A DNA stretch of 64,000 nt from Cryptomeria japonica. Its lineage: Eukaryota > Streptophyta > Pinopsida > Cupressales > Cupressaceae. The stretch lies in contig NC_081408.1 of the NCBI RefSeq assembly GCF_030272615.1, forward strand, positions 609,058,173-609,122,172, read 5' to 3'. The notes under the pieces were generated by a model. It saw only the letters and a list, made by a program, of their open reading frames with translations. It was not told the origin of the DNA and did not search any database. Of this stretch, positions 9,363 through 22,521 are shown piece after piece. The position numbers and the translations under genes were made by a program. Each line of letters begins with the position of its first letter. Position 1 is the first letter of the stretch.

Positions 9363-11112
9363 CTATCTATCAGGATCATCTGTCAGATCCTTTTGCAAAC
9401 TCATGTCACCCTCCGGTATAACCTCTGCAACTGTTTCTACCAGATCTTTCTTCAAACCTTTCGGCATAACCTCTACCACCGATTTCTCAGTACTGCAACT
9501 TTTCTCAGGACTTTGATTCTTCACCTCCTTCTCTTTCTCCTTCAAATAAATCAATATGAACTTCTGCCCATCCTTCACAATAGTGACTAGGTTTCTTCTA
9601 CATTCATAAATAGCTCTTCTATCAAATCACCAAGGTTTTCCCAATAGGACATGACAAGCACTCATAGATACAACATCACACAAAACCTCATCCCTGAAAG
9701 GCCCAATATTAAAATTCACCAAACACTGCTCCTTTATCTCTATCTTTTGATCATCTTGTAACCAACTTACCTCATAAGGACAAGGATGCTCAAGCCTCTT
9801 CAATCCAAGATATTAAATTGTTAGTACTTCCACTATCTACAATAACCTTGCATCACTTACCACCTAATTTACACACAGTCCAGAAAACTCTTCCTCTGAG
9901 TAGATGTTGCATCCTTTCTTCTAAACATAAGAGATTCTCCTTGCTCCGGTGCACAGTCAGATTTGGTACCTTCACCTTCTGGTTCCTCATTTGCCACACA
10001 ACTTCTTGCCATTCCCTGCTTACATTCATAAAATTTATGTCTGGTTTCTCCACACTTGTAACATTTGTCAGGAAAATTTCTATCGATACTGCCAGTGCCT
10101 TTCCTCTATATTTTCTGCTCTGGTTCTTTACTCCACTTAGGTTTTGATTCATCTCCCTCAACTGGTTTCTTCATATTGTCACTCATTTGACCTCTGAATT
10201 TCTCCTTCCCTCTATTAGGTTGTCTTCTCCTCATCTCTCCTCAGCCTTCAAAGCATACTAGTAAGCTTCTTCAACTGTGGAAACCCTTAACATACTCATC
10301 TCATCCTAAATATTAAAAGCAAGTCCATTTATGTACCTCGCCACCTTTTCTCTATGTCCAGATCTAATCACCACCTTGTAGAATTCCTCAGTCTATTCCT
10401 TCATAGTCATGTTTCTCTGTTTCAGGTTCTGCAACTTGTTGAACAACTCCAACTCATAGTCTCCTGGTATGAACTTGGTCTTCAATCTTGCAACCATCTG
10501 TCTCCACCAGGTGGTTTTCAATTCACCATTCTCTTCTCTGTCTTTCTATAATTCTTTCCACCATAAGGTAGCGTGCCCTTTCAACTTAGTCTATGCCAAC
10601 CAAACTCTCTGTGGGTCCTTGACATCCTCAAACTTGAAGTAATCCTCCAACTCTCCGATCCAATTGATCAGATCCTCCGAGTTCAGTGTTTCGGAAAAGT
10701 TGGAAACTTAAAGTTTATGAACTTTACTCACTTGTGCCATTCCTCTCGAGAATCTTTCCTCTCTTTCATCTTCCGGTCCTTCAGCTTCTTCAAGCTCTTC
10801 ACCGGCTTCCTCATATTCATCCTCAGATTCAGGGTTTCTTCGCAAACCAGCCAAAGCATTTCGGATTTCGTTCGTCACTTCATTCTTGAAGTCTTCCATC
10901 ATCTGCTCTACCCTCTAGGGGTTTGTCCTCCTAGGCGACATCTCCTCTTCCACTCCAGTGAACTGCCTCAACTCGGAGATCTGACTACTAGTTTCAATTG
11001 CCTCCCCTCGATGATCTATTAAACACACGTGCAACCTGTCTCCAATCGATGATCTGTCCACCCAAAGGAATGCCTCAATGTTCACAAACAATTCTTCCAC
11101 TAGCCAGTCTAT
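9363..11112 (-). pseudogene. gag-protease remnant of B1
   Basis: The minus strand reads gag pieces at 11098-10915 (ending EEEMSPRRTNP), 10902-10708 (MMEDFKNEVTNEIRNALAGL, then an acidic EDEYEEAGEELEEAEG run) and 10161-9853 (knuckle region in a shifted frame). Protease-linker sequence with KEKEKEVKNQSPEKSC follows near 9363-9578. Each piece has a counterpart in B2. The codon matching the B2 start ATG is ATA here, and there are several stops and frameshifts, so it is not functional. Confidence 0.75.
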
Positions 11113-11118
11113 AACCAA

Positions 11119-11129
11119 CTCTGATACCA
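11119..11129 (-). promoter_or_regulatory. primer-binding site of B1
   Basis: TGGTATCAGAG on the minus strand, two bases from the end of the 5' LTR; it is the standard initiator tRNA-Met primer site of plant LTR elements. Confidence 0.8.
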
Positions 11130-11131
11130 CT

Positions 11132-11940
11132 TGATGCAGCCATAACCGATAAAACCTTCAAAGAGAATCAATCAACTTATGCAACAATAGTAACACAACG
11201 AAAGCAACAAGAAAACAAAATAAGATTACATAAACAGATCATATTATTTCTTTAAAACATTTGACAACCATCCGGTTATCTTCATATAATCATCAAAGAA
11301 CATCCGATAGTTAATCTATTACATGCAGGCTATCAGCCAGATACAATCCAACTAGGACTCTAAGAATCAACCAGATCATAAAATACAAATCTCAATTCTA
11401 CTTCCTCTGCCCCTACAAATGATTACATAATATCATATTTATACCCTTGGAACATATCTGGGTCGGCCTCATAAGATTACATTTACCAATGCAGGAAAAT
11501 GAAACGTGTAACTAGGTCGGCCCTAAGAATTAAAGAAATCTTTCTAGAAAATAACAACCACGAAGTGCGATTCAGCAAGAAGGTTGACCACACACCAAAG
11601 AACATTAGACAAGACCCAAAGTAGATCCACACGCCAAGAATCACACCGGTAATCAAGGAAAACATACTAGTAAGCACAAGAACTGTCCTAAAACCCAGAG
11701 TCAGTCAACCGGAAGCGATAACTGACCGGAAAAGAACCCAAATGAAATTAAAATATGGAATTAAGCACACGAACCAGCCTGAAAACCGAAAATAAGATCT
11801 ACCATGAAAAACAAGCAACTACCAGTACCAACCGGTAAGAACACAGAAAATTGCACAATGAACTAAACAAGAACAAAACTGAAAGGAAATATTTTTGGTT
11901 GATGCAAGATTGTTCATCGATCGAGGATGCTCCTGCATCA
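11132..11940 (-). repeat. B1 right LTR (5' LTR, 809 bp)
   Basis: Bounded by TGATGCA and TGCATCA, a 7-bp inverted pair. It is followed by TCGAC, the expected right-hand target duplication; its left partner would lie beyond element A, off the left edge. Confidence 0.85.
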
Positions 11941-12788
11941 TCGACTTAGTTGTTCTACACATTACACCTTCTTCATCAACATTTGTTTTCATCTCGGGCA
12001 GACGCGGATCATCCCAGAGCTATGAATATCATATACATTGATGTAAATAAGCATATGGTAGAAAACAATTAGGACATAGAGGAATGATCAGAAGTTTAGG
12101 AGATCTGAGGTTGGCTCGCATTCTTGCTTGATCCCGTATTCTGTACTTTGAGCATGTTTGTAATCAGGCATGTGTGCCGAATCTGAAAGCCTGCATGTTG
12201 CCAACCAATTTGTATTTGAATTCCATAATATAATATAAGTCTGATTCTTCATTGCCTCCATCACATTATATTGATTTTGTTGTGTTTACTCTTGCTACAT
12301 AGTTCAGACTGTTCTCCTTGAGGACTCTCCTACCGTGACTGCTTCAAGAAACATATTTATGTATATATTAGACTTGAGGCTATGGTTTAAATGAAAATAA
12401 CATTCATTTTTATATTATTTACTTACATTTCAATTTTGGTGAAGTTTGGGGTTGATTTGACAATCAAAACTACAAATCGGGTGTATAGTTTATAAGATAA
12501 ACTGTTAAATCTTTGTGGGTATTTTAGTTTATTTGGAAAGATTAATTATATGAGGGTTTGGAATAAGAAGTGAATTATAATTTTCTATCCCTTGATGCAA
12601 ATTCAATTTAATATCACAAATTTACTAGTTTGAGATGTTACATATTGGTCAAGTCTACCCATCATGACATGTGGTGGCCCCCTTTCTAGTCACACAAAGA
12701 ACTTGCATCCAAAATGTAAGGTTCTCTCTCCTTAAACTATATCACGAAAATAAATAAATACTCAAATCCATGTAATTATGAAAATGAA

Positions 12789-12835
<47 letters not shown>

Positions 12836-13442
12836 ATATATAAGAGTTCCTAATCCAAATGTTAGTACATGAAATGAAATATAAAAATAGTACAACTTAG
12901 ACTGTCATGCCATGTAATAAACTTAATACAAAAAAATAATGTACAATACTTGAGTACCAAGAGAAGATATATGAAATATAACCAATGAGTCTTTGAATGT
13001 CAATGATATATTCTTTCTAACACAAATAATACCCAACCTTGCATGAAATACCTAGCAACATGGGAATAATAGGCAAGAGGGAACCTTTATGCAACCTAAC
13101 ATTTCTACATGCATTTCTATCATGAACATGCAATGTCATACTATCAAGATATGGAAGAGAGATATTAAATATAATTTTGCTAGGCTACATTCATTTATTT
13201 CAATGAAAACATAGCTTTGACCAAAGCACTTGAAAATATTTAGTATATTTCATAAAGAGGATCAACCTTCTTTGTTAGTCCATATTAAACACTCATCTCG
13301 ATCACACACAATAAAATAAACTACTTTATTTAATAAAAGACATAATAAGCAAAACATGCATATGCTCTTTAAATCAACTCTTTTCTTTTCATGCAAATGA
13401 TAACATCATGATACTACATGCATTCATTTCCTACTATGAAAC
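11941..13442. other. intergenic, no gene seen
   Basis: AT-rich sequence with no convincing coding stretch. It holds a (TC)n run at 12793-12830. The last five bases (GAAAC) are the left target duplication of element C. Confidence 0.6.
12793..12830. repeat. (TC)n microsatellite, 19 units
   Basis: Uninterrupted TC dinucleotides, followed by TGTATATATATA. Confidence 0.95.
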
Positions 13443-14604
13443 TGTATACACCTAAAAATGGTCTGAAGATAATTAATTAAATATGCAATTATTTAATTAA
13501 TCTCCCTTCCTAATTTAATTGAATTCATTAGCAATTTGATTAAATCCTCCCTTTCATCTGCTTATTAATAAATCTAAGGATTTATTTTAATAGGTTCATT
13601 TCAATAGTCCCCTTTGATTAATTAATTCAAATTAATTAATCCTCTCCCCAATTCGATCAATTCTTCTAATCTCCTAATTAATTAAAATAAATCAATTTAT
13701 GAGTTGTTGAAAATTAATTAGTCTTTTCCTATTATTTGAATTTTTAAATTCAAATTACCTACATGCCTCCTAACTTCTAACCACCTAACCTAACCATCCC
13801 TCTAACCTAACCCATTCCACCTAATCTTGGGTTTGCCTAACCCTATCCTATCTTGCACATTCTAACCTCCTTATCCTAACCTCTTATGGTGTGGATATTC
13901 TTCCCTTGAGACACATGGCACTTTGGCCACATGTCTCCTCCCTAGGACACTTTCCCTCTCACGAGCAAGGCTCCTGGACACTTGTCACCATAGAGATGAC
14001 AAGTGTCCCTTCCTCCAACCTCTTCTCCAACCTCCTCCAATTTCACCCTTGATATCTTTAGACTCAATCTTGACCGTTGATTCATGCCACCTCACCCCTG
14101 GCCTTGGAAATCCTATAAATATCCCCCATTTTGAAGCACAAAGGATCCCATCTCATTATCAATTTAAGCATTGTTACTATAGGCATATCATTTGAGCATT
14201 GCTATTATAGGCAATTGCATCTTAGATTTAGCTTAATTTGATCATTTTCTAGCATAATTGTTGAATCATGTAGCTTTATCAATCTCTTTTCTAGCTTAAT
14301 TGCATCATCATCATAGCTTAATCATGCATATAATTAGCTTAATTAGTCTCTTTGATCAATCTAGCTTAATCAATCTCATCTTTGCATATCATTATCATTT
14401 CAAATCCTCCATCTAGGTGTAGTCAAGTCACTGGGATTGCTTATCCAGATCTGAGAGCAAATCCATACTCGCATCTCTTTGGAGGTGATAGGTCACGTTG
14501 TCATGGTTCATCTTTCATTTGCTTCTTATTTCCTAACCATGCTTGTAATGATATATTGAGTGTTTGTGTTGCAGCTGCAGGTATCACACTTCACAGGCAT
14601 GACA
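13443..14604 (+). repeat. 5' LTR of element C
   Basis: It starts TGTATACACC and ends GCATGACA. A 12-bp inverted repeat, ATTAATTAAATA (13472-13483) with TATTTAATTAAT (13490-13501), sits 29 bases inside the start. TATAAATA is at 14114-14121. Confidence 0.95.
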
Positions 14605-16765
14605 TTTTGGCACCCACCATGCGGCCATAAATCTCATTTTTGGCCTCTTAACATCATCAAATTTTCAATCTAGCAGGTTTCTAATCGGTTTTGATTTAGA
14701 ATTTTGTACGAGTTCCCTTTCTGTTTCGTACGAGTTCTTTTGTGTCCTTGTACGAGCAGGTGAGAATTATCATACAAAATTCTGCTTCTTTGTTTTCAAA
14801 ACAGATTGCATTTCAGGGTTTTCATGCTTCAATTTGATTATTACTAATGCTAACCCTAGTCTGTTTGTGAGTTTTTTGGTAGCCTAACTAGTTTTTGCAA
14901 TACGATTGTCTAAGATTACGCTTGTCAAAGCTTCATTTCATCTAAACATCATGACTACTAACATATCTATTTTGCAGGTTGCTTAGGAGGACTCAACCAA
15001 ACTTTATGTCTTCTTTAAATTTTCTAGGCACACTAGTTTTGGCTAATGGAAATTAACAAACATGTCTTATGTGTTTTGATGATAGGAGAGTATTCTCTCA
15101 CATTTCTTAGGTGATCAGAAAGCCAGACTCATCCTTTGCTTTCAATAATGCATATCTTTAGCGGGCTTGCCCTCCCGAGGAGCCTATAAGGCCAAAGCCA
15201 TTAAGGCCGGTGAGAGGGGAATGACCCAAGTGGGAATGGCTAACGCCAAGTACTCCAACCCACTATAATATAAACACAATTTGATGAAAATCAAGTCAAC
15301 GACAGTGCTCGAGAATACCTCTCCTCTGTACCTTCGGGTATATCAAACCTTGGTTTTCAAGGCTAGGAGACCTCTTAATTGAGTTTATACCTCGATGCGT
15401 CAAACGAATCCCTTACTAGTTCCGATTAAAATTAGAAGCTACCTGATTCACCTCTGAAAGGGGGATAATATCTGTGCAAGAGAGATAGTAACTCTCCCAA
15501 GACACTTGTCATATCATGCCCCCATTAGCGTTTGGAGTCGGATAATACGGTGTTGAGAATCCATTGTGTGAGACTCAACAACCGTATTCTGATTAGCTAT
15601 TGGGTGTGTACCTAAGTTTGGAAGCAAAAATTTTCTCTCTCAGCTAACTTCCTTAGGTAGCGTATTGTGCTTGAGGTCACTTATCATATCACGTGTTTGT
15701 TGTGTCTTCGTCCCTAAAATAGAAAAATCAGACATCTAAAAAATTAGAAAACAGAAGCAAAACATCAAACTTCAGTAATCAACAATTTGTCCAAACAAAG
15801 TTTTTGTCTCTAAACTGTCCTCTGTCGTACGAGTTTGTTAGTTTGTCGTACGAGGCATCTAGTTTATCATCCGGTCCAGTGAGAATTATCGTGCGAGTAT
15901 TCTTAGCAAAAAACTTTGTGTCATCTTTCATTGTCTGGTCGAGTGGGAATTGTCATACGAATCAGCTTAGCAAAGAATTTTGTGTCATCTTTTGTCGCCT
16001 GGTTCTATGAGAAATCTTGTACAATTTTCTGTCTTTTGTCATGCGAAATTTCTGGTTTGTCGTATGAGCCTATCTAAATTATCGTTCAGGGCTATATAAT
16101 CTGTCGTACGAATTTATGTCTCTATCTGTCCAAAATGGTCTTCTTGTATGTCTTTTTCAGATCTGTCATATTTGCTTGGTCAATTTACAGTGAGCATAAA
16201 CACTTGTTATCTATCATTCTGTGCTTAGAGTGTCTCCTTGGTTCGCTTGGTCAAGTTAGCATCTATCAAATCGGATTCTAGAAATAGACACCTCAAGATT
16301 TTCAAGTATTCGCCTTCAACAAGTTCAAGATCTAACATCTCAAAGTGCATTATCACCCTCTTTGATAAACTGATCACTCAAAACGTAGTTTCTCATCAGG
16401 ATCTATCATGAAACTACAACATTTGTTTAGGACAACCTTGTTCCACATCGTAGGATATATCATTCCTATTGGACTTGGTTTTTATCAAAATCATCATCAT
16501 TGCACTCCAAAATCGAAGATCGAAAAACTTACAAACTTTTAAACACTTGAATCGTCTTTTCATGTCATATCACTCTATTGTATTTACATTGACAGTTGAT
16601 CACTTATCAAAACAAAATTTGGACAATCGAATCCTAGCACAATATCTAACACACGTGTATGCCGGTTTTAACCAGATCTCAGAGATGAAAGATTGCAGAA
16701 ACAGAAATAGAAACATTTGAAATAATTGAAGATTATAGAAACATGGAACATGAAGATGAATACAA
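14605..16765 (+). other. 5' leader of element C
   Basis: It opens with the primer-binding region (14605-14625). No convincing gene is seen. TCGTACGA or GTACGAG words recur at about 14706, 14725, 14749, 15824, 15845 and 16104, often followed by GTGAGAATTATC. Near 15160-15300 a GGCCTATAAGGCC-like, G-rich stretch occupies the position where A and D leaders have their own conserved block. Confidence 0.6.
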
Positions 16766-18230
16766 GTTGAAGAGGAAATAACAGAACAACATGTCAGAGA
16801 CATTAAAAAAGATCCGCAATTTGATAAATTTATGGAAAAAAAATTGGAGGGTGACAAAGAAAAATATTTCCTAATGTCAGCAAAATTTGGTGCTACACTC
16901 CCCCAAGATTTTGATGTGAACAAATTGACACAAAGAGAAGTGACCTCCCCCTTAATAACGAACAATATGAGGATATTTTTGGTCTAAAAATTAATGACAC
17001 GTCAATTCCTAGTAACACCAGAACCAATGAGGAAACTTACATGCCCAAAAGGGATGACGTAGAAGTTCTAAATAACGTTCAATCCAATGAGGATACAAGA
17101 AGGGGTAGAGATGATACAAGAAGAGATCAAGATCCTCCTAGAATGCAAAATCATGGTTATACAAGAACAAATCATGTTGATAATCCTATCACAACTCTCA
17201 CACAACAAATACAAACACTGCAAACACAAATTCAAGATATGCAGAGAGGAAACATTAGAAGATACTCACTTCAAGAAATCTATCCTTATCCATTCGACAG
17301 AAATCTAAACATGATACCATTTCCTATAGGTTGTGAAACTCCCAGATACAAAAAATATGATGGAAGCACTGATCCCGAAGATCATATACGAGAATTTTGC
17401 ACAATAAGTATGGAGTTTGCACAAGAGGATACATACTTGATGAGATTATTTCCGAAAAGCTTAACTGGACTAGCTATGGAATGGTTCTCTGAACTTCCAC
17501 CTGGAATCAGATCATTCTCAGAATTGGTGGATAGATTTGTTTCACAATACTCTTACAACATACAACATGAAGTAACGATGCTAGACCTATGTAATGCCGA
17601 ACAAAAGAGTGGAGAACCTTTCATGACATTTTTACAGAGATGGAGACAGTTAGCTTCACGATATCCTCGTACAGTGCTAGAGTATGAAAAAATGGATATA
17701 TTCATCGACAACCTAAATGATCAAATGATTTATCATCTAAAAATGCATGGACATGAAATTTTTGGAAAGATGATTGATAATGGAATCAGAATGGAGGAAG
17801 CCATGATAAAGAAGGGTGAGTTGAAAATATACAAAGAAGGAGTTCATCCTCTTACCAACACTAACAACAACAACATTGATAAGCCAAAGTTTTGGAATAG
17901 AAATTGTAATGTCATCAACGATGGGATAGTGGATAACAACAATGTGAAACCAAAACAACCAGTTTTTAATTTATCTAATCACTCAGCGACGGCTCAGCAA
18001 AACAACAATCACCAAAAAGCTACTATCAAAAATTTCTTTCGAAGGTAATTTACAAACATTGGTGAACCCCTAGGGTCAGCACTAAAGACACTTCTCGAAA
18101 CAAAATTGATTACTTTGCCATAAGGAAGGAAGTACGAACCTCAAGTAAAAACCCCTTGGTGGAATGATAACCATTATTGTGATTTCCATCGAAACAAGGG
18201 ACATCATACAAATAATTGTCAACGATTGAA
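16766..18230 (+). pseudogene. gag of element C
   Basis: The N-terminal part lies in frame 2 from about 16766 (VEEEITEQHVRDI to GATLPQDFDVNKL). The main ORF is 17041-18048 in frame 1, 335 aa, so a frameshift near 16990-17040 separates them. The capsid domain is clear: YPYPFDRNLNMIPFP, DTYLMRLFPKSL, AMEWFSELPPGIRSF, PFMTFLQRWRQLASRYP. After a TAA at 18046 the frame continues to the knuckle YCDFHRNKGHHTNNC (about 18175-18220), CX2HX4HX4C. This is the best-preserved Gag of the three Tat families here. Confidence 0.85.
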
Positions 18231-19170
18231 ACATGTCATGATGGACATATGACAAACGAATCTCATACAACTTTTAAAACTCTACTTCCAAACTATGAGA
18301 AGGGTGAATCATCAACAACAAATAATGGTAAGGGTAAAGCAAAGATAAACTACGCTCATACATATGATAATGTGGTAAATGTGATTGCAGTTAAAGAAAA
18401 GCAAAATCAAGAACTTGCTCATGCTATCACAAGAAGCAAAGCTAAAGTTGTTTTGCCGGGTCCTACCACCAACATGTCATCCACTGCAAAACAATATAAT
18501 CTAGTGGAATAATTTCAGAAAACGCCCATGCAAATATCCATCTTAGAACTTTTAAAGCTTTCACCTACACACAAAGAAATTCTTGAAAGAGCATTAGTAG
18601 ATACAACAGTGTCTAAAGATCTTGATATAGATCAATTCCAAACCATGGCGGGACACCTCACAACCCCTCACTGCTTATCATTCACTGAAGAAGACAACAT
18701 GTCCTTGCAACATCCCCATAATGCTCCCTTGCATATCGAAGTCATCATTCATAAGACGCGAGTTAAACGTGTCCTAATAGATGGAGGAGCTGGCTTAAAC
18801 ATTTGTTCTTTGAGTCTAGTCCGTGCTCTAGGTTATTCAGAAGATGCAATTGATCCCCCCAAAAAGGATCACCATTAAAGCCTATGATGAAGAAGAGCGT
18901 TCCTCTAAAGGAATTGCGATGTTACCCATCAGAGTGGGACCTTTATAGAAAGACACAACATGCCAAGTTCTAGAATTGGACTTATCATATAACATACTCT
19001 TGGGAAGACCCTGTATACATGATATATAAGCTATTCCCTCAACATATCATCAATGCCTAAAGTTTCCCTACAATGGGCAGGAAATAACGAACTCAGTAGA
19101 TTCAAATCCATTTCAGTACTATAGTAATCTCAAACTAGTTCAAGAGGTCATTGTTCCTCATAATAGGGAG
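18231..19170 (+). pseudogene. protease region of element C
   Basis: The ORF at 18528-18878 contains ISILELLKLSPTHKEI and the active-site segment VLIDGGAGLNICSLS (about 18772-18816). A frameshift near 18855 then moves the rest (ITIKAYDEEERSSKG, YNILLGRP) to another frame, with stops. The layout matches A and D closely. Confidence 0.8.
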
Positions 19171-19179
19171 ACATCATCT

Positions 19180-20553
19180 TTGAGCACACAATCTAAAGAA
19201 AAATCATTTGCCTCAATTTTGTCAAGTATGGAAAAACAAATGCAGCTAAGAGATCGAGAGAATGGAGAATATTCAATATCACAATTACCACTTTCTCCTA
19301 AATCCTTTGGAAAACCATCAAACTCTAAACAACAACCAATTGTGAAACATCTTCCGATATTTGATGGAGCATTTGTTAGTGCTGGGACCTTATCAGAGGA
19401 AACAAAAGACAAAGATGTACTACAATGGCTATACAAGGATGAAGAAGTCCAACAAAAGATCAACAATGTTCGCATACCTACAGAAAAGTATGGAAAAGGA
19501 TTTAACATTCTTAGAAAAATGGGATACACTAGAACATGTCCTATAGGAAAAAGAAAAGAAGGTATATCAGAACCTATCCAACTTTACACTCAGCAGGCTA
19601 TAAACAAAGCAAGCTTAGGGTATGGACAAGTTAATCTACCGGAAGACACATCTTTTAGCCAACAACAAGAGGAATATGAAAACATACAAGAACAACTGGC
19701 AATTGAAAGAGAAGAAATGTTAGCTAAGCAACAAGTACAAGCAAACATGAAATGGAAAAAGAAGCAAGATTCAAATCAACAAGAAAAACAAACTAAAAAC
19801 ACCTCCCAAACAACCTTAATTCTCAATCAAAACAAGAAAGAAGCTAATACAACTCAAGGAGAACTCATAGCAAGGTTGACAAAACTCAATCTTAGTCCAG
19901 AAGAGGTTGAATATGAAAGAAGAAAAGATATAGCAAGAAAAATAGAAGAAACAAATCAAATACTATATGAACAAATCTGTAGATTGCAAGCTGCAAGTGA
20001 GACAGATTCTGATGAATGAGAATGGGATTCCTATCACTCTAAGGAGTCAGCTGAAGAAAATTGCTTTGAAGAAGATGTAGGAGTCGATATAGTTCACACG
20101 TATGTAGGGCAAATGTTAGGAACTAGCTCACTTGAATTAGAATCACATTCGACTGACTTGGACTTAATCGAGGATGATCAAGAACTCCTTATGCGAGGTC
20201 ATTTTGATGAGAGTACCGTTCTAGACATAGACATACATATTGAAAAATTTAATACATCCATCATGACCCTTGATACTCTTGAAACATCTCAACTCGATGA
20301 CCCCTTACCTCTAATCCACCCCGAACTTATTGATTGGGAAAATGAAGGACATACTTCCATTGATACCTTTTCGAATGACCATGCCATATATGTATATCTT
20401 AATGCAATAGAACCTACAACAACTTTCACCAGGAATTTTAGCACCGCATCTTCCAGTCAAGCGGGTGCCAAATCTCCTAGTCGCAAAAAGAAAAATAAAG
20501 AAAACAATATCAGGTCTAATGCTGCAAACCATTTCTTGGCAACATTAGATTAG
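19180..20553 (+). CDS. protease-RT linker ORFs of element C
   Basis: Two open stretches, 19180-20019 (279 aa) and 20113-20553 (146 aa), lie between protease and RT. The first contains NGEYSISQLPLSPKSFGKPS, also seen in A and D, then a G-patch-like stretch, KYGKGFNILRKMGYT, which D keeps in fuller form (IVEKMGYKGHGLGPEEKG). A Gln/Glu/Lys-rich probable coiled coil follows (about residues 160-270). The second ends in an Asp-rich region with HPELIDWENEG, shared with D (HPELIDWASE). The function is unknown; Tat polyproteins carry a long spacer here. Confidence 0.6.
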
Positions 20554-20661
20554 AAAAAAGTAAAAAGAAAGGACACATCTAATGGTGAAAACCTCCTCGA
20601 GGCACCAGAAGATGGGAGCTTTGACACTTTACCTGAATACTATCAAGAAAGGTCATCAATT

Positions 20662-21837
20662 TTGATCGAACCAACAGAGGCAGTTAACATTGGGACAACA
20701 GAGCAACCAAAGATACATCCAACAACTTCTCTATTAGAAGAAGAAATGCAACAATATATGGAATTGTTCAAACGACGACAAATCAATTTCACCTGGTCAT
20801 ATGCAGACATGCTAGGATTGGATCCAGAGCTTATTATATATCACTTAAATGTTAGTCTAGGAGCCAAACCAGTTAAACAAAAATTAAGGAAAATGCATCC
20901 ACATATCGCTCTCCTGGTCAAAGCAGAACTAAAGAAATTACTGGATGTAGGATTCATCAGACCTGTAGCATATCCTCAATGGGTATCCAACATCGTTCAT
21001 GTTTCCAAACCAAATAAAAATATCAAAATATGCACAGACTTCATAGATCTTAATAATGCATGTCTAAAGGATGACTTTCCTTTGCCTAACATTGACATCA
21101 TTGTAGATTTAATTACTGGACACTCCATGTTTTCTCTAATGGATGGTTTCTCTGGATACAATCATATTAAAATAGCACCCGAAGATCAAGAAAAGACAAC
21201 TTTCACATGTCCATGGGGTACTTTCTGCTGGAACGTCATGCCTTTTGGACTAAAGAACGCAGGTGCTACATATCAGAGAGCTATGACAATGATATTCCAT
21301 GACATGATGCATAAATTCATGGAAGATTATGTGGATGACATCTTGGCCAAATCATACAACAAGTAAGACCATATAGGAATACTAGAAAATATATTTGACG
21401 GGTTAGAACAGTGTAAGCTACGGCTAAATCCTAAGAAATGTGCCTTTGGTGTCACTTCAGGCAAGCTATTGGGATACATTGTTTCAGCTAGAGGTATCGA
21501 AGTAGATCCAACTAAGGTCAAAGCAATCATGGAGATGGCATCTCCCAAGAATATCAGTCAACTCAGATCACTCCAAGGAAGAATCCAGTCAATTAGAAGA
21601 TTTGTTGCTCAACTGGTAGATAAATGTCGACCATTTACTCATCTATTGCACAAAAATGTTCATTTCAAGTGGGACCATCAATGTGAGGAAGTGTTCAACA
21701 AAATCAAGGCCTATCTCATGCAACCACCCATCCTAATGTCACCAATTCTAGGAAAGCCATTATTACTCTATGTATCAACAACTAAAGTATCATTAGGAGT
21801 TCTGCTTGCACAACATGATAATGAAGAAAAAGAATGA
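20662..21837 (+). pseudogene. reverse transcriptase and start of RNase H, element C
   Basis: The RT N-terminus reads LKKLLDVGFIRPVAYPQWVS, the first catalytic Asp is in FSLMDGFSGYNHIKIAPED, and the catalytic box YVDDILAKS is intact near 21330-21356. Stops interrupt at 21364-21366 and 21835-21837. RT continues at 21469 with LLGYIVSARGIEVDP and the connection FKWDHQCEEVFNKIK. The first RNase H starts LLLYVSTTKVSLGVLLAQH, with Ser-Thr where an active enzyme has Asp; a degenerate first RNase H is usual in the Tat lineage. Confidence 0.85.
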
Positions 21838-22521
21838 TCCATCTACTACATGAGCAGAACATTAGTGGGATACGAGATCAACTATTCACCAACAAAAAAA
21901 GCATGTTTGGCGATAATTTTTGCTTCTAAAAAATTAAGACACTATCTACTATCTCACTCCATCAAGTTGATAGCTAAAATCAATCCATTGAAGTATTTAC
22001 TCAACAAGGCAACATTAACATGAAGATTAGCAAAATGGATCATGATCCTGAGTGAGTTTGATATTGAGTATGTTGACAGAAAAGCTATAAAGGGACAAGT
22101 CATTGCAGACCAACTAGCAGAGGCACCACTTCAAGATGATCGTCCTTTACAGATTGAGTTTCCCGATGTTGATATCATAACAGTCACCACAAAAACATGA
22201 TAATTATACTTTGATGGTTCATATACATAGCATGGATTGGGAGCAGTTATTCTATTCACCACACCACAAGGTCATACAATTCCAAAAGCATACAAATCAA
22301 GCTTTCCATGCACCAACAATACAACTGAATATGAAGCTTTGGTTACAGGTATCAAAATGGCTATAGAATGGAACATTACACAACTTCAAGTCTTTGGAGA
22401 CTCTCAGCTCATCATCAATCAAATCAATGACGATTATCAAACAAAGGATGAAAAGTTAATGCCTTATAAAAAGATGGTCGATGATATCAAGAAATACTTT
22501 GTAAAAATAACTTTTCAGTAG
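21838..22521 (+). pseudogene. degenerate first RNase H end and second (archaeal-type) RNase H, element C
   Basis: After the stop, the frame continues with IYYMSRTLVGYEINYSPTKK and SHSIKLIAKINPLKYLL, the end of the RT-linked RNase H. A second RNase H begins at about 22207 with LYFDGSYT, where DGS holds the first catalytic Asp. It goes on with NNTTEYEALVTGIKMA (Glu), then QVFGDSQLIINQI (Asp). This second copy is the marker of Tat elements. Stops at about 22021, 22198, 22228 and 22519 break it. Confidence 0.85.

Larger units (their letters stand above)
8270..11940 (-). mobile_element. Element B1: small non-autonomous Ty3/gypsy element
   Basis: Two LTRs (8270-9059 and 11132-11940) face the same way around a 2.07 kb interior holding only gag and protease remnants on the minus strand. 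The right LTR runs from TGATGCA to TGCATCA. The primer-binding site CTCTGATACCA (11119-11129), two bases from the right LTR, is the complement of TGGTATCAGAG and fits initiator tRNA-Met, so the element reads leftwards. The left LTR lacks its first 32 bases, exactly where element A begins. No RT, RNase H or integrase is present. The interior matches B2 end to end. Confidence 0.85.
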
